The translations under genes were made by a program, and so were the position numbers. Below, one piece after another: positions 12,413 to 21,705 of a DNA stretch of 64,000 nucleotides (positions within the stretch are counted from its first letter, which is position 1; the number at the start of each line of letters is the position of its first letter). The stretch is from Chionoecetes opilio (taxonomy: Eukaryota; Arthropoda; Malacostraca; Decapoda; Majidae): contig JACEEZ010013560.1 of NCBI GenBank assembly GCA_016584305.1, positions 1,432,400 to 1,496,399 on the forward strand. The letters are read 5' to 3'. The notes below the pieces were generated by a model. That model saw nothing but the letters and a program-made list of their open reading frames with translations, searched no databases and was not told the DNA's origin.

Positions 12413-12779
12413 TGTGTATCAGTACCTGGTCGGATTCGAACCCGGGCACAGGGCGTCTCAGCCACCTCGCTGTATGGAGATTATAATGGAAAGACTCGGA
12501 CACCCTACATATCCTTCCACCATTCTCAACATGACAGGGGCGGCCAGTGACTTTAATCTATCGCGGCCAGGACACTTCAACAAATATAATCATAATGTTC
12601 AATCATAATGTTGAAGTGTCCTGGCCGTGATAGATTAAAGTCACTGGCTGCCCCTGTCGAGTTTAGATTGGTGGAAGGATATGTAGGTTGTGCGTGTCTT
12701 TCGCTTTTAATCTCCGTGCAGCGAGGTGGCTAAGACGCCCTGTGCCCGGGTTCGAATCCGACCAGGTACTGATACACAA
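12412..12779. repeat. Inverted pair of tRNA-like repeats (368-bp palindrome)
   Basis: The arms 12412-12583 and 12611-12779 are inverted copies, about 85-90% alike, around a short spacer. Each outer end carries ggtggctaagacg and a pol III B-box-like GGTTCGAATCC (12749-12759 on the right arm). The A- and B-like boxes are only about 11 bp apart, too close for a tRNA, so the anticodon arm is missing. It may be a head-to-head SINE pair or a foldback element that captured a tRNA-like end. Confidence 0.7.
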
Positions 12780-12886
12780 TTTGTCTTATATGATTATGTT
12801 AATAACAATAATGATAATAATAGGGATGATTAGGATGATTAATATGGCCTATTTTTTATTTTTTTATTTTTTTTAACTTAATTCAG

Positions 12887-13008
12887 ACATGATGAGTGTC
12901 TCAAAATTGTGGAGGAATTGACCGTGGGAATGCTGGCTGCCTTGCTCCTGCCCGTCCACACCATCCGTGATCCTGACCAACTTTTGACATATCCTGCACT
13001 CCCTGCTG
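12887..13008 (+). CDS. Smg7: SMG7 exon 3
   Basis: The acceptor is cttaattcag and the donor gtaaga. It encodes HDECLKIVEELTVGMLAAL then VHTIRDPDQLLTYPALPA. The YPLPA-like motif is characteristic of the EST1-type helical domain. It ends one base into a codon. The preceding 8.7-kb intron holds both 36-bp satellite arrays and several LINE and SINE fragments, and a hAT-type element begins only about 85 bp downstream. Confidence 0.86.
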
Positions 13009-13437
13009 GTAAGAAAGTGAGCTCTACTAAACCCAAACTGTATTTTCCCAGACTGGTTTATCTGTATGCTTAATTTGCTCCTTCCCTCCAGACCAGCGTT
13101 TCTCAACCTTTTTACCCTTGTGGAACCCTGGCAATAATGTTCATGTCTCAGGGAATCCCTACATGAAAATTCTTACAAATCATTATTAATATCTTTCTTT
13201 CTCTTTTATAAACTTAAAGTTCATAAGACAAACAATATATATATTTTTCTTCTGATAACTGGTTTAAGCAATAAATAAGTTACGTTTTTCTTAAGTTTAT
13301 TCACAATGCAAAAAAAAAAATACATAACTGAAATCAAACTATTTGCTCAAGAGAACTATTTTACGGAGGTTTTCATTCACACACACAAAAATCTACCCTG
13401 TCTGTAAACACAAACAAATAAACAAATAACCAATATA

Positions 13438-14285
13438 TAACACATATAAACAAAATGAAAACAACTAATAACTACCACAATAATTTAATAACACATATAA
13501 ACAAAATGAAAACAACTAATAACTACCACAATAATTTAATAACACATATAAACAAAATGAAAACAACTAATAACTACCACAATAATTTAATAACACATAT
13601 AAACAAAATGAAAACAACTAATAACTACCACAATAATTTAATAACACATATAAACAAAATGAAAACAACTAATAACTACCACAATAATTTAATAACACAT
13701 ATAAACAAAATGAAAACGGCTAATAACTACCACAATAATTAATAACACATATAAACAAAATGAAAACAAGCTAATAACTACCACAATATTTAAACTATAT
13801 AACAAAGTAAACAATGAATAACTACCACATAATTAATCAACACATGTCAATATGAACAACTAATATACCAAATAATTTATTAACACATTATAAACAAAAT
13901 GAAAACAACTAATTGAACTACCCAATATTAATAACACAATACTAAATGATAAACAGCACTGATAACTACACAGTATTTAAACACATATACGAAAGAAAAA
14001 CTAATAACTACCCTTATATTTAATCAATATAAACAATGAAAACAACTAATAACTACCACAATAATTTATCACATATACAAATCGAAACAGCTAATAACTC
14101 AAATAATTTATACACATATGAACAAATGAAAACACTAAAAACTACAAAAATACATTAACAATGAACACTAATACACCACAATAACTTAATAGCACTGTAG
14201 ACAATGAAAACAACTATATCTCCACTAATTAACTCTATAAACAAAGTGAACACGGCTGATAACTACCACATAATTTAATCGTTTA
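13438..14285. repeat. 51-bp minisatellite
   Basis: The unit is 51 bp: aacacatataaacaaaatga, then aaacaactaataactacc, then acaataatttaat. The first six or so units (13438-13760) are almost identical. The following ten or so (13760-14285) are progressively decayed by indels. The unit is a multiple of three, giving a spurious repeated peptide. Confidence 0.92.
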
Positions 14286-16050
14286 TTCATAATGTCTGAA
14301 AGCATAAGTAATGAGCAAAAGTCATATACAAATCTATGACAAGGTATTATTTTTGAAGCGCATTTTGAAATCGATTTGCTTTTCTATTAAACCGTGTTGT
14401 CTTTGTACCAACCTAATTCGTACGTAAGTGCATGTCCACTGACCACTAAAGGCGTTTCACACTGGCGCCGTATAGACGTCCTAATAATCCTTCTGATCTT
14501 TATTTATACTTTCTGAATATGTGGACTTATTATAACCAGAATTTTCCTATCGTTTTAGTAATACGAATGTAAACACAAAAAAACAAAAATGCATTTACAA
14601 CTACTATTGCAGACGCCTACCATTATCCCTTACTGTAGACAGACAATTGTTCTTCTACTTAATTGAACATCAATAGTGGTGTTCCCAAGTCTGCTAATCT
14701 ACCCATTCTTTCTTTATCAAATGCTTTCTAAGCAAGGGCTATACATCCTACCTGATGATTCTACCCGCATTTCAACGTGTTTATAAACGTCCAACTCAAC
14801 AGAACTAATGATTCACGAGATGCACGGGCACCTACTTCTGCATCTTTTTAAATTTCTGTTCAAACATGCCTTGGTGTTCAATGCTCAACCCTTCTACCAT
14901 TCTCGCAAAAGCTATCAATAACTTATCCCTTCTCAATGACATCAATGTCTCCTTCTACTACTGACACTGGGCTGTCTTCAAAAACTGAATGGAATCCACA
15001 TTGCTTCTCTTGCTAGCTTCTAACGTTAGTGTCTGTCACTGTCCTTTTTTTCTCCCTCCCAATTGCTTGCCGCAGGGCATCGCTGTATAGATTTCTCACA
15101 TGCTTGTCCATCATTTCTAACAGGTTAGTCAAAAGTTTTTCTATACTCCTCTCTATGACTGTTAATTTTAATCCCCTGTTGCTTTTTCTCACCTTCTACG
15201 TTATTTTCAGTCAAGTTGAACAAGCACTCCCACTCCCGGCCTAAAATTCCCACTCCCCTTTTTGTATTTCTAAGCGGTCACAGACTTTCTTTTCTCCCTT
15301 TCACGGTAAAAAATCTGGAAACTCTCTCTGCCCTTTTTTTTCACGTCCTACACTTAAATCTTTTCGAGAGAGAAAGAACCTCCCAATAAATGCCCTCTTT
15401 TTATCTCTAAGCTGTGTACAGAGCAATTTAGCAATATTCAGGGCAAAACCGGCCCAAACTTGCTAAAATTGCCTTTTTTTAAAACATGTCGGTCTTTACT
15501 CGGCAAGCAAATTGCTGAAATTCCTTCCACCAATGGATATTATTTGACATTAATTTTTAATGCACGCTCTAATTCAATATACAGAAGCTAAAATAAACAC
15601 ATACATAGTGGCAAGAACCGATTACAATTCGAATTGTGAAGTTTTGTACATTTTTTTAAACATTTTGAAGGATATGATACACTTAGGAAAATGTTCATGA
15701 GTTAGGGATGCTTTTCTATTTTCTTTGTTGGCTGTCTACCTTTTTAGGGGATACTGAACTGGACCAACTTATTGTTGATCACTGATGTTTGATGTTTGAT
15801 GTTTATTCACACTGACGCGCTTCCATACGCAAGAATCCATTTCAATCATTCGCCACCCTATTTGTGAACCAGTTTCTCCCTATTTATCCCTATTTTCCAA
15901 AGACGCTTCTTCAGATACGGCTTGAGAAGCTGAAATTGGCATTAAAACTCAGCTACCTCTATGAAAGTCCGTATGACCAAAACACTGCAATAAATTGCTT
16001 CAGCTGAATATTGCCAGAAAAGTTGCTCGTGTGACCGCGGCTTTACTGTC
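14286..16050. other. hAT element interior without genes
   Basis: Unique AT-rich sequence. The only frame above 70 codons (15029-15244) has no recognisable motif. Nothing resembling a transposase was found on either strand. Confidence 0.4.
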
Positions 16051-16055
16051 TTCTT

Positions 16056-16146
16056 TATAGGGACTGGCAATTAAGTGAAATTTGTGTTACCACTTTTTTT
16101 GTGCCCTTGGCCAGTCCTTTGTGATGTAAAAAAAAAAAAAAAAACT
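16056..16146 (+). mobile_element. Jockey/CR1-like LINE 3' tail with poly(A), family B
   Basis: It contains gggactggcaattaagtg, gtgcccttggccagtcc and a 16-A tail. The same tail in reverse orientation occurs at 18750, 28861 and 40855, each time behind a T-run. It is a severely 5'-truncated insertion inside the hAT-type element. Confidence 0.85.
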
Positions 16147-16202
16147 CTCGGAACCCCTAACGACCTCTCGCGGAACCCTGGTTGAGAAACGCTGCTCGAG
16201 AC

Positions 16203-16955
16203 AGTTAATAATGAAGTGACCGTAACAGAATTTCCAGTTCCATTTTATAGCTCATGTGTCTTATATTCACTGGTATTTTTGTCAGTTATTCCTTTAATCA
16301 TTTCATCAACATATATACATTTATATGTGTTTTCCATCCGAATGAGATCCTACATAGTTCATATGCATATCAACATGTCGCTCTGTTATTTTGTCTGACC
16401 AGTCTAACACTTACATAATAATGACTTGAAAGCTGCATCAGCAGATGCTTGTACTGGAGTTTGGGTTTCCTGTAATATATTGACTTAATTGATAGCTCAA
16501 TAAATTGCTTATCGACATCATAAAACTCCTAAATAATTTGATGTCATTGCCTCAAAAATATTGCAGAAAAGCTGTACACAGTGTCTAATTTAAATTTTGA
16601 AAATACAGTAAACCGTTCAGGCTCACGGATTCAATTTCTCGCATTTTTTGAACCCTTGGGATAAATAAGAATAAATAATGAAATATAATTTTAAAATATG
16701 AAAAATAAGGAGTTTGAATGAGCACAAACATGTTTGTGCATACATCCTCGAGAGAGCCGCCACTCTGCCAGTTTCCGTCAGCATATTCCCCAACTCTATG
16801 CGAGTACAGTTTATCCTCGTCTAACACGGTTTATTGTAACGCGCAATTGTCTAGCGCAATATGTATTCGCGGAAGAGAATTATAAATAACGCGGAAAAAA
16901 AGTTTGTAGCACTTTTTAATTTTTTTGATTAATTTTTAAATTTTTATTTTTTTAC
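16203..16955. other. Intron, no gene seen
   Basis: AT-rich sequence. Short ORFs have no recognisable motif. Confidence 0.3.
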
Positions 16956-16959
16956 CGGG

Positions 16960-17520
16960 CGAGTACAGCTGAGAGTTGAGTTGAGGACATGGCACAGCTC
17001 CCTCACATGCCAAGAAACATCAAAACAACACCTAGCACACATTATCACACAAATTGTTTATCATCACTTCCACCTTGTTCTCCCCAAACCTGCACCCAGA
17101 GACATATCCATACCCAGATCACCTATCGTTCCATCCAATCACTCAAGGACAACACTCAGCTGCCTGCAATTCCCCTAGACATCCACCCTTCCGAATCCTC
17201 CTTTCCCTGTGAGGACAGAGTCCACTTGTCCGGCATGGACACCACTCGACTCTTCTGAGCTATCGGAAGAGGCTGGATGTGGCCATTGCGGATGCCTGTC
17301 TGGGATGCAACACAGCAGCCCACACTATCAAACATATTTTGGAAGACTGCACTACACATAATAACACACGCCAACAACACAACATACACTCCATGGCCCT
17401 ATCGGATAATCTGGTCCAGGCCATGGCCTATCTTAGGAGTTCGAGGCTGTTTGGCCAGGCATCCTGAGGAACAACTTCAAAGAAAAGCAAATCAAGACAA
17501 CTTTCTTATTGATTTTTTTT
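16960..17520 (+). pseudogene. LINE ORF2 C-terminal fragment with zinc knuckle, family C
   Basis: A frame around 17230-17467 reads TTRLF..., then ADACLGCNTAAHTIKHILED. The spaced C..C......H.L..C pattern is the CCHC-like end of R1/Jockey-type ORF2 proteins. It ends shortly before a T-rich run. Upstream frames are broken. It lies about 120 bp before SMG7 exon 4. Confidence 0.65.
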
Positions 17521-17644
17521 TTTTATTGATAAGAATTTTATTTGTCACGAACTTGAGTATATTATAAGTATTGAAAGTTTGGTATGCCTATATCATGGTA
17601 TGTAGCTTTTACTTGAAAATGATATTTCTTATATATATTTTCAG

Positions 17645-17788
17645 TACACTTGTTGTTTGAATGGGTTCGATGTGAACAAGGCATGTTAAGATCAGAGGCG
17701 ATGAAAAAAAAACAGCAAATATGGCCTGGACTCTGTACATTAGTCAACAACTTGCAACAACCCTTGAGATCTTTTAATGCAGGAAAAT
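17645..17788 (+). CDS. Smg7: SMG7 exon 4
   Basis: The acceptor is tatattttcag and the donor gtaagt. The peptide contains LLFEWVRCEQGMLRSEAMKK and IWPGLCTLVNNLQQ. The W(V/L)R and IWP.L..L.N pattern matches the SMG7 helical domain. The 135-bp intron downstream is among the shortest in the gene. Confidence 0.88.
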
Positions 17789-17923
17789 GTAAGTAGATTG
17801 ATTAATATTTCAGTTTTCAATTGAATTTGTATTAAAGAGATATATGAAGTGCAAATATGATTTTAAAGTTTTAAAGATTTAAAATGATAAGATTGCAGAA
17901 AAACTATGAATTTTCTTTTCTAG

Positions 17924-17999
17924 ACACAGATGTGCCACTTGTGGAAGATTGGGATTTGCAAGGATTTGAACCACTTAAGAAGATGCTGAACAAATACAA
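17924..17999 (+). CDS. Smg7: SMG7 exon 5
   Basis: The acceptor is ttttcttttctag. The donor is the non-consensus but acceptable gttagt. It encodes DVPLVEDWDLQGFEPLKKML, matching the LPE(E/D)..LQGF.AL motif of SMG7. The donor was chosen because it alone leaves the two bases needed to join exon 6 in frame. A (TA)n tract starts about 20 bp after the exon. Confidence 0.86.
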
Positions 18000-18018
18000 G
18001 TTAGTTGTGGTTACTTAT

Positions 18019-18330
<312 letters not shown>

Positions 18331-18745
18331 TATTTTAATAAAATAATAAGTGTAGCTAGATGAGTAAGCTGATCAGGATGTGTCATGTAACTATGTGTAG
18401 GGTTGCAACCAGAATTATGTGTTGAGGAGTGCCATGTGCAACCGTCGTCCTATATATATACTGTACACAGAGAATATGAATTAACAGCAGGCAAAAGAGC
18501 AATTTGCATAGATGTAGGCCTTGGCATCAGCAGGGCGTGGGCTTGTTTATTTCTTCTTCTTCTTCTTTTGACCTTGTTCGCTTCTCATCGCTTGTGTCCG
18601 TCCTTCTTCCTACTATCGGTTGCAGGTCACTACAACGTCACCAACTACCTAAGGCAAATTTTGGTGAGGAATTCGTAATATATTGTGCCTGGCGACATTA
18701 GTGCAGTGACAAGTGACTGGTGACTATAGTGTTATCTACGGTAGA
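18331..18745. other. Intron, no gene seen
   Basis: No coding or repeat signal beyond a short cttcttctt run near 18556. Confidence 0.3.
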
Positions 18746-20396
18746 GCAGCTTTTTTATACATCACAAGGAACTGGCCAAGGGCACAACAAAAATGGGTAA
18801 CACAAAGCTCGCTTAGTTGCCAGTCCCTATGAAGAAGACAGTAAGAGAATAAAATAAAAACAGGGGGGTAGGCCAATTTAGTTCGGGAGGTGTTTTGTTA
18901 CTCTTCTTTTGAAAAGATTTAAGTCATAGGAAAGTGGAAAAATAGAAACAGGAAGAGAGTTCCAGAGTTTACCAGTGAAAGGGATGAAAGAGTAAAGATA
19001 CTGATTAACTCTTGCATTAGTTGCATTAGAAAGATGGACAGAATAGGGATGAGAATGAGTAGAAAGTTTTGTGCAGCGAGGCCGCGGGAGTTGGGGAGGC
19101 ATGCAGTTAGGAAGTTCAGAAGAGCAGTGAGCATGAAAATAACGGTAGAAGAGAGCAAGAGAAGCAACATTGCGGCGGTGATTTAAAGATTGAAGACAGT
19201 CAGTCAGAGGAGAGGAGTTGATGAGACGAAAAGCTTTTGACTCAACCCTGTTTAGGAGAGCTGTATGAGTGGATCTTCCCCAAACATGTGAAACATACTC
19301 CATACATGAGCGGATAAGGCCCCTGTAGAGAGCAAGCAATTGGGAGGGAGAAAAAAAGGACGCAGATGCCACAGCACACCTAACTTCTTAGAAGCTGTTT
19401 TAGCAAGAGATGAGATGTGAGATTTCCAGTTCAGATTTTTAGTAAAGGATAGTTCTAGAATGTTCATTGTAGAAGAAGGAGACAGTTGAGTGTCATTGAA
19501 GAAGAGGGGATAGTTATCTGGTAGGCTTTGTCGAGTAGATAGGTGAAGAAATTGGGTTTTTGAGGCATTGAACAAAACAAGGTTTGCTTTGCCCCAATCA
19601 GAAATTATAGAAAGATCAGAAGTTAGGCGCTCGGTGGCATGTCTCCGTGAATCACTTAGTTCCTGTTGAGTTGGACGTCTAATAAACGACGTTGAAAAAT
19701 GCAGGGTAGAATCATCAGCGTAGGAGTGGATAGGGCTTTGAGTTAGACTTAGAAGATCATTAATAAATAATAGAAAGAGAGTGGGTGATAGGACAGAACC
19801 CTGGGGAACACCACTATTGATATATTTAGGAGAAGAACAATGTCCGTCTACAGTAGCTGCAATAGAACGGTTTGAAAGGAAACTTAAAATGAAGGTACAG
19901 AGAGAAGGATAGAAACCGAATGAGGGTAGTTTGGAAATTAAAGATTTGTGCCAGACTCTATCAAAAGCTTTTGATATGTCAAGGGCAACAGCAAAAGTTT
20001 CACCGAAACCCCTAAAGGAGGATGACCAAGATTCAGTTAGGAAAGCTAGAAGATCGCCAGTAGATCGCCCTTTACGGAAACCGTACTGACGATCAGATAG
20101 AAGATTGTGAGCAGATAGATGCTTAAGAATCTTCTTATTAAGTATAGATTCAAAAACTTTAGAAAGGCAGGAAGTCAAAGCTATAGGACGGTAGTTTGAA
20201 GGATTAGAACGGTCACCCTTCTTAGGAACAGGTTGGATGTGAGCAAACTTCCAGCAAGAAGGAAAGGTGGAAGTAGATAGACAAAGACGGAAAAGTTTGA
20301 CCAGGCAGGGTGCAAGCACATAAGCACAGTTTTTGAGAACAATAGGAGGGACTCCGTCAGGACCGTAAGCCTCCCCCACCCCCCACCCCCCCACAC
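18746..20396 (-). pseudogene. Jockey/CR1-like LINE, family B, RT domain, 5'-truncated
   Basis: The minus frame 20394-19252 carries an almost complete reverse transcriptase: GPDGVPPIVLKNCA, PVPKKGDRSNPSNYRPIALT, ISKAFDRVWH, SGVPQGSVLSPTLF and the catalytic SYADDS (near 19708-19728). A frameshift near 19300-19370 moves the connector into the frame ending at 18878 (RGLIRSCMEYVSHVWG). The 3' UTR follows to the poly(T) at 18750. The 5' end is cut at a C-rich run at 20370. It is non-autonomous as it stands. Confidence 0.9.
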
Positions 20397-20397
20397 A

Positions 20398-20520
20398 AAA
20401 AAAACCCCGGACTAAATAAGCATTTTTACAGTGTTTTCAATACCCGAGTTTCGCGATCCGCGAGTATCGCGCTATGCCTCCGGAAGAAAGCAAGCGTGAA
20501 ACTCGGGAGGGTAGTGTAGT
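20398..20520. mobile_element. Tigger-like element end
   Basis: About 120 bp from ccggactaaataagc to gaaactcgggagggtagtg. The same sequence recurs inverted at 51524-51621, with words cccgagtttcgc and gaaagcaagcg in common. Only one end is present at each site. Confidence 0.6.
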
Positions 20521-20638
20521 TATAAATGGAAACTTTTCCTGTGATTCCTGTCTTTGAGAGAGTTCTTAGATATACTACAAGCTACCAAGAAATTAGATAG
20601 GAAGTAGATCTAATATTTTCTTGGTGTTGTTCTTTCAG

Positions 20639-20759
20639 ATATCGTGAAGGTCTGTATAAACCCAGCCCTGAGGAATATAATTGCCTTCGTGCCTCTCGAC
20701 TCATTGATGTAGCCATGTGGTTCACTGAACAACTGATTGATGGAAACTCTGTCATCACG
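20639..20759 (+). CDS. Smg7: SMG7 exon 6
   Basis: The acceptor is gttctttcag and the donor gtatgt. It encodes YREGLYKPSPEEYNCLR then SRLIDVAMWFTEQLIDGNS. The RLI..W....P/D.....I pattern corresponds to the last conserved helices of the EST1 domain. Confidence 0.87.
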
Positions 20760-20856
20760 GTATGTAAGAATTTTTTTTATTCATATGAGCTGTGTTAAAA
20801 GTTTGCATATAATGATAGTTGATTGCTTATTTAATGATACTGTTTTCTGGTAACAG

Positions 20857-20967
20857 GTATGTGAGAGAGGTGAGGGAGGAATGGTTTTTGAACCAATGCA
20901 AAACTCAAATCCCCCTGTGGATGAAGTGCGTGCCCTTGAACAACTATCTTTACAACCCAAGAGTGAG
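20857..20967 (+). CDS. Smg7: SMG7 exon 7
   Basis: The acceptor is ctggtaacag and the donor gtaaaa. The exon is a whole number of codons and encodes VCERGEGGMVFEPMQ and ALEQLSLQPKSE. It closes the folded part. Exons after it are low-complexity. It lies only 97 bp from exon 6. Confidence 0.85.
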
Positions 20968-21239
20968 GTAAAATTCTTCAATAAGTTATTTGCACACTAG
21001 TAATCATTCCAACATATATTTTGATCTTGTATGAATTTGGGGGTAAGAATTTGAATCCTATAAACTAATTATTTGTTTTTTAATCAGCTACATTAATAGT
21101 TACATATGGATCATTTATTTATGAATGTTGGATCAGTGTTGGCACAGGCTCCTCAGGGATGCTCTGGGAGGCTATATTGCTGCATATATGATGCATCCTG
21201 AGGCTCACAGGAGGCTATATTTCTGATTTATATTTGTAC
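20968..21239. other. Intron, no gene; small imperfect hairpin
   Basis: Sequence 21146-21200 contains cctcagggatgct and, inverted, catcctgagg, a weak hairpin. Nothing else was recognised. Confidence 0.3.
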
Positions 21240-21530
21240 ACTCACTAATTCCGCTCTTCTCCATACTGCACTTTTCATACTTTCATCCCTAATTTTGTCA
21301 GTATCATAACTCCACCACCTCTTCTACCACTTCTGTCCCTTCTCCACATATTGTATTTATTGCTTATCACCACCTAGTCATCTTCTAATAATTTAGTTTC
21401 TGTTAGACACACCACGTCTGGATCTTTATTTAATAAATAATCTCCTAGTTCCAGCCTGCTTGGTACTATCCCAAGACTACTGTGTACTGACTGGACTTGC
21501 TACTCAGTTTGGGCTATTTCCAGTAGAGGT
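21240..21530 (-). pseudogene. LINE AP-endonuclease fragment, family D
   Basis: The reverse complement reads LGIVPSRLELGDYLLNK, then PDVVCLTETKL and RRDRSGRRGGGVMILTK. This is the start of an apurinic endonuclease domain (DVV.LTET, GR.GGGV). It has in-frame stops and lacks the catalytic SDH end. Confidence 0.65.
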
Positions 21531-21534
21531 CAAT

Positions 21535-21705
21535 GCAGCGATTCCTGACATTTTCCTGACATAGACCTAGCAAATGAGATAAATAATGGGTGTCCCATCG
21601 ATAAAAATGACCGTATAATCTTAGAAATAGAGACGGAAAAGGACATCAAGGAGGAAGATGAATTGTACAAAAGGAGCAGAAGAGATTTTGGAAAGACTAA
21701 CAAAA
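21535..21705 (+). pseudogene. LINE endonuclease/linker fragment, part 1
   Basis: The plus frame reads NNGCPIDKNDRIILEIETEK and KRSRRDFGKTN. It resumes at 24486 after the GC-rich transposon with MEELKQFFEEINWEE. The two halves were one LINE copy before that insertion. Confidence 0.6.

Larger units (their letters stand above)
13094..16194. mobile_element. hAT-type non-autonomous element, 3.1 kb
   Basis: The left end cagcgtttctcaacc and right end ggttgagaaacgctg are perfect inverted repeats of 15 bp. This CAG.G.TTCTCAACC form is typical of Charlie-like hAT elements. The flanking 8-mers ctccagac (13086-13093) and ctcgagac (16195-16202) differ at one base and fit the 8-bp hAT target duplication. 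The interior holds a 51-bp minisatellite, AT-rich unique sequence and a LINE tail, and no transposase. It starts about 85 bp after SMG7 exon 3. Confidence 0.85.

Noticed and set aside
13438..14285. CRISPR-like direct repeat array
   Set aside because: Repeats are head-to-tail with no spacers, in an animal genome.
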